NCBI GenBank assembly: GCA_938046755.1
Contig: CALIXC010000245.1
Coordinates: 1 to 26,550, forward strand
Direction: 5' to 3'
DNA length: 26,550 nucleotides
From: an uncultured Lautropia sp.
GTDB lineage: Bacteria > Pseudomonadota > Gammaproteobacteria > Burkholderiales > Burkholderiaceae_E
Part shown: piece after piece, positions 7,426 to 14,842 of the stretch
Layout: every line of letters starts with the position of its first letter
How positions within the stretch are numbered: the first letter of the stretch is position 1
The notes under the pieces: generated by a model
The model's database searches: none
What the model saw: only the letters and a program-made list of their open reading frames with translations
Told to the model about the DNA's origin: nothing
Made by a program: the position numbers and the translations under genes

Positions 7426-8457
7426 TCAGGCGCTCTGCAGCGCCGTCACCGCAATGGCGTTGATGATGTCGGGCGTATCGGCACCCCGCGACAGGTCGTT
7501 GGCCGGACGACGCAGACCCTGCAGCAGCGGCCCCACCACCATGGCGCCACCGATGCGCTCGGTGATCTTGTAGCCGATGTTGCCGGCATCCAGGTTGGGG
7601 AACACCAGCACGTTGGCGCGGCCCTTCAGCTTCGAGTCCGGGAGCTTGCGGGTGGCGATCGACGGCACCACGGCGGCATCGAACTGGACTTCGCCGTCCA
7701 GCTTCAGATCCGGTTCGGCCGCGGCCAGCAGCGCCACGGCGCGCTGGACCTTCTCGACATCGGGGTGCTTGCCACCGCTTCCGGCGGTGGAAAAGGACAG
7801 CATGGCCACACGCGGCTCTTCACCCAGCAGCTGCTGGGCGCTGCGTCCACCGGCGCGGGCGATGTCCACCAGCTCCTCGGACGTGGGGTTGATGACCAGG
7901 CCGCAGTCGGTGTAGATGAGGCCGCCTTGCATGGGATGATGAGGCTTGTCCAGCGCCACCAGGAAGAAGCTGGACACCAGGCTGGTGCCTGGTGCCGTGC
8001 CGATGAGCTGGATGGCGGTACGGACCACGTCGGCCGTGGTGTGCACGGCGCCGGCCACCGAGCCGTCCACCTTGCCCTCGGCCACCAGCATATCGGCGAA
8101 CACAAGAGGTTTCTGGATCTCGGCAGCTGCCTTCTCCGGCGTCATGCCCTTGTGCTGGCGATGCTGAAAGAGACGCTCGGCCAGAGCCGCCGTCTGGGGA
8201 TCGTTGGCGGGATCGCGGATGGTGAGGCCGTCCAGCGACAGCCCTTCGGCGGCCGCACATTGTTCGATGGCCTTGCGGTTGCCCACCAGCGTGATGCGGG
8301 CCACGCCGCGCTGCTGCGCCTGCACGCCGGCCCGCAGCACGCGGGGATCGTCGGCTTCACACAGCACAACGTTCCGGTTCAGCGCGCTGGCACGCTGCTG
8401 TACGCCCTGCAGCAGGTCCGGAAGGGCGGGATCAGGGATGTAGGTAAGAGTGCTCAT
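7426..8457 (-). CDS. pta: Phosphate acetyltransferase
   Basis: A 343-residue single-domain Pta made of the PTA/PTB catalytic fold only, without the N-terminal DRTGG and regulatory domains of long enterobacterial Pta. Diagnostic stretches are VVLCEADDPRVLRA at the N-terminus, MLVAEGKVDGSVAGAVHTTADVVR, the SFFLVALDKP region, and the active-site tail VFPNLDAGNIGYKI ... VGPLLQGLRRPANDLSRG. It turns acetyl phosphate and CoA into acetyl-CoA and phosphate. Next to xsc, its job is to recover the acetyl phosphate formed from sulfoacetaldehyde, as in known taurine pathways. The ATG at 8457 fits the family N-terminus; the upstream sequence gives only a weak ribosome site. The gap to xsc is about 200 bases and contains a terminator-like hairpin. 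Confidence 0.96.
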   Translation of the reverse strand: MSTLTYIPDPALPDLLQGVQQRASALNRNVVLCEADDPRVLRAGVQAQQRGVARITLVGNRKAIEQCAAAEGLSLDGLTIRDPANDPQTAALAERLFQHRQHKGMTPEKAAAEIQKPLVFADMLVAEGKVDGSVAGAVHTTADVVRTAIQLIGTAPGTSLVSSFFLVALDKPHHPMQGGLIYTDCGLVINPTSEELVDIARAGGRSAQQLLGEEPRVAMLSFSTAGSGGKHPDVEKVQRAVALLAAAEPDLKLDGEVQFDAAVVPSIATRKLPDSKLKGRANVLVFPNLDAGNIGYKITERIGGAMVVGPLLQGLRRPANDLSRGADTPDIINAIAVTALQSA

Positions 8458-8596
8458 GGCAAACCAAGGAAAAGGGACAATGGGCAGGATCCTGAATGTG
8501 ATCCCATGGTACCCCAGCGCCCCCACCATCGGCGCAACCGTCTGCCATGGTGAAAACCCCAACCCGGAAGCGCCCTCGACGGGCACCTCCCACGTG

Positions 8597-8622
8597 AAAA
8601 CCGGGCCTGAAAGGCAGGCCCG
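8597..8622 (-). terminator. Terminator-like hairpin after xsc
   Basis: CGGGCCTG-N5-CAGGCCCG (8602-8622) is a perfect 8-bp stem. On the minus strand it is followed by GTTTTC. It starts 34 bases beyond the xsc stop. The short U-run suggests partial termination, giving more xsc than pta message. Confidence 0.55.
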
Positions 8623-8641
8623 CAAGCCCTTACCCCCTCGA

Positions 8642-8661
8642 GTTCCTAGACGTTCCTAGAC
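8642..8661. repeat. 10-bp tandem duplication spanning the xsc stop
   Basis: GTTCCTAGAC occurs twice in direct tandem; the second copy holds the xsc TAG stop on the minus strand. Probably a small slippage duplication without functional meaning. Confidence 0.5.
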
Positions 8662-10464
8662 GTAATCCCGGTACTTGTCCAGGAAGCGCACCGGCTTCGA
8701 CAGTGCATCGCGCCGGAACGGATCGCCCAGCTCGCGGGTGCACATGATCTCGATGATGCAGGTCTTGCCCTCGTTCATCTGCATGTCGATGGCTTTCTTC
8801 AGGCTGGGGCCCACGTCTTCCAGGCGGTCCACCACAATGCCCTCGGCCCCCATGGAACGGGCAATGCCGGCAAAGCTCGGGCTATCCAGCTCACCGGCCA
8901 CGAAACGGCGGTTGTAGAAATCCACCTGGTTCTTCTTCTCGGCCCCCCACTGCCGGTTATGGAACACCACCGCCGTGACCGGGATGCCGTGGCGCACGCA
9001 GGTCATGGTCTCGACCATGCTCATGGCCCAGGCACCGTCCCCGGCATAGGACACCGCCGGCCGGTCGGGACGGGCCACCTTGGCGCCGATGATGGTGGGA
9101 AAAGCGTAGCCGCAGTTGCCGAAGCTCATCGGCGCAAAGAAGCTGCGCGGCCGCTCGAAGCGCAGGTAGCTGTGCGCCACCGAATTGATGTTGCCGATGT
9201 CAGTGGAGAGCATCACGTCCGGCGGCAGCGCCTTTTCCAGCTCGCGCAGCACCTGGCGCGGATGCAGGTACTGGCCGCCGCTGAAAGGCGTCTCGCCCTT
9301 CTGCTCCTCGATCATTTCCAGACTGTACGGATCCGTCTCGTGCGTCCAGGCATCCAGCTCCTGCTCCCAGGCGGCCTTCTCGGCCTGGATCTTTGCGGCA
9401 CGCTCGGCCTTCGTGGCATCCGACACCAGCGTGCGGCCCTGCAACCGCTCAAGCAGCGCTTCAGCCGCTGCCTTCGCATCGCCGCAGATGCCCACCGAGA
9501 TCTTCTTCACCAGCCCCAGCATCTTGTTGTCGGCATCTACCTGGATGATCTGGGCCTCTCTCGGCCAGTAGTCCATGCCATGCTGGGGCAGCGTGCCGAA
9601 TGGCCCCAACCGGCTGCCCAGCGCCAGTACGACGTCTGCCTGGGAAATCAGCTTCATGCCTGCCTTGGACCCTTGGTAGCCCAGCGGACCGCACCACAGC
9701 GGGTGGCTGGCCGGGAAGCTGTCGTTGTGCTGGTAGCTGTTGACCACCGGCGCCCCCAGCCGCTCGGCCAGCGCCCGGCACTGTTCCACGCCATCGGCCA
9801 TCACCACACCGCCGCCCGACACGATGACCGGGAACCTGGCCTGGGCCAGCAGCTCGGCGGCACGGTCCAGACTTTCCTTGCCGCCCGGACCACGCTCCAG
9901 CGGCATCGGGCGGGGGATTTCCGTCTCGATCTCGCCATAGAAGTGGTCACGCGGGATGTTGAGCTGCGTGGGGCCCATTTCCGACAGCGCCCGGTCGAAG
10001 CAGCGCCCGGTGTATTCGGCCATGCGCGCCGGGTTGTTGACGTGCGCCTGATACTTGGTGAATTCCTGGAACATGGGCAGCTGGTTGCATTCCTGAAAGC
10101 CCCCCAGCCCCATCGTGCGCGTACCGGCCTCGGGTGTGACAATGACCACCGGGCTGTGCGCCCAGTACGCCGCCGCAATGGCCGTGACACAGTTGCTGAT
10201 GCCCGGACCGTTCTGCCCGATGACCACGCCCTGGCGGCCGCTGGCACGCGAGTAGCCGTCTGCCATGTGAGCCGCCCCCTGCTCATGCACCACCGAAATG
10301 AAGCGGATGCCCGCCGGCGTGAAGATGTCCATCGCATCCATGAAGGCCGACCCCATGATGCCGAAAATGTTCTTCACCCCATGGGCCACCATGGTCTCCA
10401 CGAAAGCCTCGGAAGGCGTCATTTTCTGGACTCCTTCCACCACCTGCCTCTCGTCTTTCACCAT
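8656..10464 (-). CDS. xsc: Sulfoacetaldehyde acetyltransferase
   Basis: A 602-residue thiamine-diphosphate enzyme of the acetolactate-synthase fold. It converts sulfoacetaldehyde and phosphate into acetyl phosphate and sulfite in the cytoplasm, the carbon-sulfur bond cleavage step of taurine and isethionate dissimilation. The N-terminal pyrimidine-binding domain carries IFGIMGSAFMDAMDIF, SVVHEQGAAHMADGYSR (with the ThDP-activating glutamate) and IGQNGPGISN. The C-terminal ThDP motif is GDGAWAMSMVE ... VVFHN, followed by QWGAEKKNQVDFYNRRF, an Xsc signature. The centre has QHNDSFPASHPLWCGPLGYQGSKAGM. Two starts are possible. ATG at 10464 follows AGAGGAGAAGG. ATG at 10422 follows AAGGAG with 8-base spacing and begins MTPSEAFVE, like many homologues. 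It is first in the sulfonate cluster, with a good promoter at 10528-10558. Confidence 0.96.
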   Translation of the reverse strand: MVKDERQVVEGVQKMTPSEAFVETMVAHGVKNIFGIMGSAFMDAMDIFTPAGIRFISVVHEQGAAHMADGYSRASGRQGVVIGQNGPGISNCVTAIAAAYWAHSPVVIVTPEAGTRTMGLGGFQECNQLPMFQEFTKYQAHVNNPARMAEYTGRCFDRALSEMGPTQLNIPRDHFYGEIETEIPRPMPLERGPGGKESLDRAAELLAQARFPVIVSGGGVVMADGVEQCRALAERLGAPVVNSYQHNDSFPASHPLWCGPLGYQGSKAGMKLISQADVVLALGSRLGPFGTLPQHGMDYWPREAQIIQVDADNKMLGLVKKISVGICGDAKAAAEALLERLQGRTLVSDATKAERAAKIQAEKAAWEQELDAWTHETDPYSLEMIEEQKGETPFSGGQYLHPRQVLRELEKALPPDVMLSTDIGNINSVAHSYLRFERPRSFFAPMSFGNCGYAFPTIIGAKVARPDRPAVSYAGDGAWAMSMVETMTCVRHGIPVTAVVFHNRQWGAEKKNQVDFYNRRFVAGELDSPSFAGIARSMGAEGIVVDRLEDVGPSLKKAIDMQMNEGKTCIIEIMCTRELGDPFRRDALSKPVRFLDKYRDYV

Positions 10465-10527
10465 GTTCCCTTCTCCTCTTTCAGCAAACCGATGCGGGCG
10501 CATCCATTTGAAATCCATGACAAGCGG

Positions 10528-10558
10528 ATTATTTTCTGGGCATGGGAAAAAGTGTCAA
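10528..10558 (-). promoter_or_regulatory. Candidate sigma-70 promoter of xsc
   Basis: Reading the minus strand, a perfect -35 box TTGACA (10558-10553) and -10 box AATAAT (10533-10528) are separated by 19 bases, slightly long. The predicted transcript starts near 10521, about 57 bases before the ATG at 10464. A long spacer plus a palindrome just upstream suggests activator dependence. Confidence 0.5.
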
Positions 10559-10574
10559 TAAAACCTGCGGATAA

Positions 10575-10594
10575 TGCGCATGAGGCCATGCGCA
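10575..10594. promoter_or_regulatory. Palindromic operator candidate upstream of the xsc promoter
   Basis: TGCGCATG-N4-CATGCGCA is a perfect inverted repeat centred about 64 bases before the predicted xsc start site. An outer AATGCG (10573-10578) and CGCATT (10598-10603) pair extends the dyad imperfectly. The location is the classic activator position, for example for LysR or MocR/GntR regulators of sulfonate genes. No regulator gene is in the window to match it. Confidence 0.5.
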
Positions 10595-10696
10595 AATCGC
10601 ATTTACCCCCCCGCAGGCAGGCATGACAGGAAAGAGCGCTCCCCTCTTTCAGAAAATCCACTCGTTCAGCCCCCTCTCGTTCGCTTGCCCGATCAT

Positions 10697-10784
10697 CCGT
10701 CCGCACCCGTCCGCGCCCGTCCGCACCCATCCTCGATCCCCATCCACGCCCCCCATCCACCCATCCACCCATCCACCCATCCAC
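10697..10784. repeat. Two short tandem-repeat blocks
   Basis: Three 10-bp units CCGTCCGCAC (one with a G for A) lie at 10697-10726. Four exact 8-bp units CCATCCAC lie at 10753-10784. Between them are degenerate CCATCC copies. These are contiguous units without spacers, so not CRISPR. Such C-rich arrays can change copy number by slippage. Confidence 0.8.
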
Positions 10785-10879
10785 GATTCACTGGCCGGTT
10801 CGCCCAACGTAGGCCCGCCATCCCGGCGTGATGCCGCGCCACACGCTTCTGCCCGACAGGCAACGATGGGCTCCCCCTT

Positions 10880-10909
10880 CTGACGCCGGAACGGCAAGGG
10901 CGCTATGAT
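10880..10909 (+). promoter_or_regulatory. Candidate promoter of manC
   Basis: CTGACG (10880-10885), an 18-base spacer and TATGAT (10904-10909, five of six consensus bases). Predicted start is near 10916, about 60 bases before the manC ATG. Confidence 0.4.
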
Positions 10910-10975
10910 CATGTCCATCGACACGCCGCCCGGCCCTGCCGGCGGCGGCAACCGAATCCCTCACAGGCCCATTCC

Positions 10976-12430
10976 ATGCTGATTCCCGTCATCCTGTCCG
11001 GCGGCGCCGGAACCCGTCTCTGGCCCGTCTCGCGTGAAGGTCACCCCAAGCCCTTCATGAAACTGCCCGACGGCGAAAGCCTGCTGATGAAGACCTACCG
11101 GCGCGCGCGCCGCGTGGCCGATCCGGGCGAGATCCTGACGGTGACCAACCGCGAGTACTTCTTCCTGTCGCGCGACGAGTACCAGCTGTCCCTGCCCGAT
11201 GAGCCCGAGCGTCCCACCTTCCTGCTGGAGCCCTTCGGCCGCAACACGGCCCCCGCCATTGCCCTGGCGGCCCTGCAGGTGGCCGACCGGCACGGCCCCG
11301 ACGCCCTGATGCTGGTGATGCCTGCCGACCATCTGATCAGCGACGAGGCCCTGTTCGGCGCCACCGTCGGCCAGGCCGCCGCACTGGCCGCCCAGGGGTA
11401 TCTGGTCACCTTCGGCATCCAGCCCACCGCCCCAGAAACGGGCTACGGCTACATCGAGGCCGGCGAGCCCATCCCGGCCACGGGTCAACAGGCCGGCAGC
11501 GGCCGCCACGTGGTCCGCTTCATCGAGAAGCCCGCCCGCGAGAAGGCCGAACAGCTGCTGGCCGCCGGCAACTACCTGTGGAACTCGGGCATGTTCTGCT
11601 TTGCTGCCCGCACCATGCTGGAAGCCCTGCAGCAGCACGCCCCCGACGTGCTGCGCGCTGCCCGCGCCTGCCAGGCCAGCGCGAAGCAGGAGCACACCAG
11701 CCACGCCACCCTGCTGGAGATCGTCGGCGACGACTTCCGCGAGGCGCCGGACATCTCCATCGACTATGCCGTCATGGAGAAATCCGACCGTGTGGCCGTG
11801 GTGCCCGGCACCTTCGGCTGGAACGACATCGGCTCGTGGGACGCGGTGCGCAGCCTCTCGGCGCCCGATAACGAGGGCAACCGCAGCACCGGCGAGACCG
11901 TCTTCGTCGACAGCCACGACGTGTACGTCCACAACAGCGAAGACCGCCTGGTGGCCACCGTCAGCCTGGAGAACCTGCTCATCATCGACACTCCTGACGC
12001 CCTGCTGGTGGCCGCCGCCGACCAGGCCCAGAAGGTGAAGGAGGTGGTGAAGGAACTGAAGGCCCGCAAGCACGAGGCCGCCCGGCTGCACCGCACCGTG
12101 GCACGGCCGTGGGGCACCTACACCATCCTGGGCGAAGGCTCGCGCTACAAGATCAAGCGCATCGAGGTGAAACCCGGCGCCAGCCTGAGCCTGCAGATGC
12201 ATCACCACCGCAACGAGCACTGGATCGTCGTCAAGGGCATGGCCAAGGTCACCAACGGCGACGAGGAAATCTTCGTGGGAACCAACGAATCCACCTACAT
12301 CCCGGCCACCCACCGCCACCGGCTGGAGAACCCCGGCCTGCTGCCGCTGGTGATGATTGAGGTGCAGAGCGGCGAATACCTGGGCGAAGACGACATCGTA
12401 CGCTTTCAGGACAACTATGGCCGTGCCTGA
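10976..12430 (+). CDS. manC: Bifunctional mannose-1-phosphate guanylyltransferase / mannose-6-phosphate isomerase
   Basis: A 484-residue type II enzyme. The N-terminal nucleotidyltransferase domain opens with ILSGGAGTRLWPVSREGHPKPF (pyrophosphorylase signature near residues 7-27), then LLEPFGRNTAPAIALAA, VMPADHLI, GYGYIEAG and the RFIEKP motif. The last 115 or so residues form the cupin isomerase domain: RPWGTYTIL, IKRIEVKPGASLSLQMHHHRNEHWIVVKG (metal-binding histidines), and the terminal IRFQDNYGR-like ending. It makes GDP-mannose for capsule, O-antigen or exopolysaccharide, or as precursor of GDP-fucose or GDP-rhamnose. Two glycosyltransferases follow; the first overlaps by 14 bases. The ribosome site is weak (CACAGG). 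The assignment is firm; which polysaccharide it serves is not visible. Confidence 0.97.
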   Translation: MLIPVILSGGAGTRLWPVSREGHPKPFMKLPDGESLLMKTYRRARRVADPGEILTVTNREYFFLSRDEYQLSLPDEPERPTFLLEPFGRNTAPAIALAALQVADRHGPDALMLVMPADHLISDEALFGATVGQAAALAAQGYLVTFGIQPTAPETGYGYIEAGEPIPATGQQAGSGRHVVRFIEKPAREKAEQLLAAGNYLWNSGMFCFAARTMLEALQQHAPDVLRAARACQASAKQEHTSHATLLEIVGDDFREAPDISIDYAVMEKSDRVAVVPGTFGWNDIGSWDAVRSLSAPDNEGNRSTGETVFVDSHDVYVHNSEDRLVATVSLENLLIIDTPDALLVAAADQAQKVKEVVKELKARKHEAARLHRTVARPWGTYTILGEGSRYKIKRIEVKPGASLSLQMHHHRNEHWIVVKGMAKVTNGDEEIFVGTNESTYIPATHRHRLENPGLLPLVMIEVQSGEYLGEDDIVRFQDNYGRA

Positions 12431-13349
12431 AGCCACCCGGGGCATCACTGCCGTCGTCGTCACCTACAACCCCGACCCCGCACGGTTGGCCCAGCTCTAC
12501 GAGGCCGTGCAGCCGCAGGTCGAACATGTTGTGCTGGTCGACAACGGATCGTCCGCCCAGGCCCTGGCCGCCCTGCGGGCACTGGTGGAGAACCCGTCCA
12601 GCGCGCTGACCCTGCTGGCCTTGGGCGAGAACCGGGGCATCGGCGCCGCACAGAATGCCGGCATCGCCCAGGCGCGCCAGCACGGCAGCCGCTACGTGCT
12701 GCTGCTGGACCACGACAGCATTCCCGAGGCCGGCATGGTGGCCACCCTGCGCGCCGCCATCGAAAGCCAGCCTGCCGGCAGCCCCCCGGTGGCCGCTGCC
12801 GGCCCACGCTACGCCGATGCGCGCCAGACCACCAATCCCTCCCCCTTCGTGCAGCTGGAAGGGTTCAAGCGCGTGCGCTGCGAATGCCAGCACGCCGGCC
12901 AGCTCATCGAGGTGGAGCACCTGATCGCCTCCGGCAGCCTGATCCCGATGGCCGTGCTGGACGCCGTGGGCGACATGGACGAGCGGCTCTTCATCGACTA
13001 CGTGGATATCGAATGGTGCCTGCGCGCCGCCCACGCCGGCTACCGCATGCTGGGCGTGTGCGACGCCCGCATGCAGCATGAACTGGGCGAGACACCGATC
13101 CGCTTCATGGGCAAGCACCTGCCCGACCATTCCCCCCTGCGCCACTACTACCTGTTCCGCAATGCTCTGCTGCTGCAGCGTATGCCGCACATTGGCTGGC
13201 GCTGGAAAATGGTGGATGCGTACCAGACCGTCATGAAGTACGGCTTCTACGCCCTGGTGGCCACGCCACGGCTGCCGCGCATCCGCATGATGAACCGGGG
13301 CCTGTGGGACGGTCTGCTGGGTCGCGGCGGTGCCTATCGAAAGCGTTGA
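12417..13349 (+). CDS. Family 2 glycosyltransferase, rhamnosyltransferase (RfbF) type
   Basis: A 310-residue cytoplasmic or membrane-associated GT-A enzyme. The N-terminus GITAVVVTYNPD, then VVLVDNGSS, ENRGIGAAQNAGI and the metal-binding LLLDHDS are typical of the dTDP-rhamnosyltransferase group of GT2. Further on are VEHLIASGSLIPM, and FIDYVDIEWCLRA, where the catalytic base is expected. The C-terminal third contains the conserved HYYLFRN segment. Donor specificity is inferred from family resemblance and could be another deoxysugar. The start at 12417 overlaps the end of manC by 14 bases and has AGGA 6 bases upstream, so the two are translationally coupled. It should act in assembly of the same polysaccharide that uses GDP-mannose or a product of it. 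Confidence 0.9.
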   Translation: MAVPEATRGITAVVVTYNPDPARLAQLYEAVQPQVEHVVLVDNGSSAQALAALRALVENPSSALTLLALGENRGIGAAQNAGIAQARQHGSRYVLLLDHDSIPEAGMVATLRAAIESQPAGSPPVAAAGPRYADARQTTNPSPFVQLEGFKRVRCECQHAGQLIEVEHLIASGSLIPMAVLDAVGDMDERLFIDYVDIEWCLRAAHAGYRMLGVCDARMQHELGETPIRFMGKHLPDHSPLRHYYLFRNALLLQRMPHIGWRWKMVDAYQTVMKYGFYALVATPRLPRIRMMNRGLWDGLLGRGGAYRKR

Positions 13350-13527
13350 GGCCCCAGCTTTACGGCCCGAAGGCACCGGGCGCACCGCCCATCCTTCGTC
13401 GTCCACGCTCCGCCTTGGCCCGAGAAACCCTTGAGAAATCAAGAAGCTTCCCGACACACCCAGGGGTTTCCCGCCGCCACCCACGCCCTTCCGTCACAAT
13501 AACGGTTGCCCAGCCACACAGGTTCCC

Positions 13528-14283
13528 ATGAAGATCACCCTCTCCATCGTCAGCCACGGCCAGCGCGACATCGCCCTGCGCATGCTGGACGACATCCTGC
13601 GCCTGAGCCCCCCGGACGTAGCGGAAATCATCTACACCGCCAACATCCCCGAACGCGACCTGCCTGCGCTGAACACGGGCCACATCCGCCTGATGGTGAT
13701 CCGCAACGAGACGCCCAAGGGCTTCGGCAGCAACCACAACACCGCCTTCTCGCACTGCCGCACGCCCTACTTCTGCGTGATGAACCCGGACCTGCGGTTC
13801 GACGCCGATCCCTTCCCGGCCCTGCTGCAGGACCTGGCTGGCACACCGAAACGGGGGCTGGTGGCCCCGCAGATCTACAGCCCCGAAGGCCGGCTGGAGA
13901 ACACCGCCCGCAAGCTGTACACACCACGCGAACTGATCCGCCAGAAACTGCATCCCGCCAACCACGGCGACCACCCCGACTGGCTGGCCGGCATGTTCCT
14001 GCTGTTCGACAGCCGCGCCTACCACGGCATCCGCGGCTTCGACGAAGGCTACTTCCTGTACATCGAGGACGTGGACATCTGCAGCCGCCTGTGCCTGGCC
14101 GGCTGGAGTCTGGCCCAGGTGGCCGACACCCGCGTGGTGCACGACGCCCGCAAGCAGAGCCACCGCTCGTTGCGCTTCACCCGCTGGCACATCGGCGGCA
14201 TGCTGCGTTACTGGACCCGCACCTGCTTCTGGCGGTATGGGTGGCGGCTGTGGCGGGAGGGGCGCAAGGCTGGGAAAGAGTGA
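13528..14283 (+). CDS. Family 2 glycosyltransferase
   Basis: A 251-residue GT-A fold enzyme: ITLSIVSHGQRD at the N-terminus, NETPKGFGSNHNTAF, the metal-site segment FCVMNPDLRFD, then WLAGMFLLFDSRAY and GFDEGYFLYIEDVDICSRL with the acidic catalytic residues. It resembles rhamnosyltransferases of the WbbL type, though shorter. The basic C-terminus (RYGWRLWREGRKAGK) may touch the membrane. It lies 178 bases after the previous glycosyltransferase, so it may have its own promoter; none is convincing. CACAGG precedes the ATG. It probably adds a sugar to a lipid-linked saccharide. Its end faces the PIN gene of the neighbouring island (34 bases between stops) and marks a change in base composition. 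Confidence 0.9.
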   Translation: MKITLSIVSHGQRDIALRMLDDILRLSPPDVAEIIYTANIPERDLPALNTGHIRLMVIRNETPKGFGSNHNTAFSHCRTPYFCVMNPDLRFDADPFPALLQDLAGTPKRGLVAPQIYSPEGRLENTARKLYTPRELIRQKLHPANHGDHPDWLAGMFLLFDSRAYHGIRGFDEGYFLYIEDVDICSRLCLAGWSLAQVADTRVVHDARKQSHRSLRFTRWHIGGMLRYWTRTCFWRYGWRLWREGRKAGKE

Positions 14284-14317
14284 TCGAAGCGCGTTTCCAG
14301 CGGCCTGCACGCTGGTC

Positions 14318-14842
14318 TCATCGCCTACCAGACAGCCGACGCCTAGGCAGAGGGGCAGGCTTCCTTTCAGGTTCGTAAGCTTTGAGACCTGCGTCCCCCG
14401 TCAGTATCTCCACATCGTAACCGGCGCGGGCGTAGTAATCTGCCACGTCCTTGATCGTGGCATCGCCAATGGAGGTACCGCCCGCCGCAAGCCCAGGCCA
14501 GCTTCTTGCCAGCTGGGCAAGATGTGCCTTTTCCCACATGGGCGATTGCGCCGTGAAGGCAGCCCATGGCGAACGCTCCTCAATGGCGGCCTTCAGACAA
14601 TCGGCCAGCTTCTCTGCGCATTCAAATCTGGCACTCGGAGCTTGTGCAATGTGGTTTCCTGTCTCGATCAAGGAAGCGATGGGCAACACCAGGGTGCTGC
14701 CATTGGCCTCTTCCTCCCTGATGAAGGCATCCACCTTTTCCGGTGTCCATCGTTCCTCACCCGAACCGGCAGTTTCCCTGCCAGGGACACGCAACCAGCA
14801 ACACAGGACAGAAGTGTCCAGAATCAAGACCTTTCGAGTCAC
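14318..14842 (-). CDS. PIN-domain nuclease, partner of the ABC-type ATPase
   Basis: A 174-residue protein with the PIN acidic set in the right order: VLILDTSV (Asp9), SLIETGNH (Glu60), SIGDATIKDVAD (Asp127, Asp132) and EILTGDAGLKAYEP (Asp150). It is longer than VapC toxins (about 130-140) through an insertion near residues 20-50 and a basic tail PLPRRRLSGRR. PIN domains cut RNA or DNA with metal ions. It overlaps the upstream ATPase gene by 4 bases (ATGA), so both are made together. That pairing is unlike a normal VapBC operon and more like an ATPase sensor with a nuclease effector. Anti-phage or conflict function is inferred from this architecture. Composition is less GC-rich than the neighbouring glycosyltransferases, suggesting acquisition. 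Confidence 0.8.
   Translation of the reverse strand: MTRKVLILDTSVLCCWLRVPGRETAGSGEERWTPEKVDAFIREEEANGSTLVLPIASLIETGNHIAQAPSARFECAEKLADCLKAAIEERSPWAAFTAQSPMWEKAHLAQLARSWPGLAAGGTSIGDATIKDVADYYARAGYDVEILTGDAGLKAYEPERKPAPLPRRRLSGRR

Larger units (their letters stand above)
10465..10975. other. Divergent control region between xsc and manC
   Basis: No gene is seen in these 511 bases. The xsc side (10465-10600) holds ribosome sites, a promoter and a palindrome for the minus strand. The middle (10697-10784) holds short C-rich tandem repeats. The manC side holds a candidate promoter at 10880-10909. Open frames across the repeats are low-complexity and not believable as genes. Confidence 0.7.

Noticed and set aside
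10697..10784. CRISPR-like repeats
   Set aside because: Units are 8-10 bases and contiguous, without unique spacers; no cas genes nearby.
14318..14842. Naming the PIN gene as VapC
   Set aside because: It is longer, has an extra N-terminal insertion and a basic tail, and is paired with an ATPase rather than an antitoxin.
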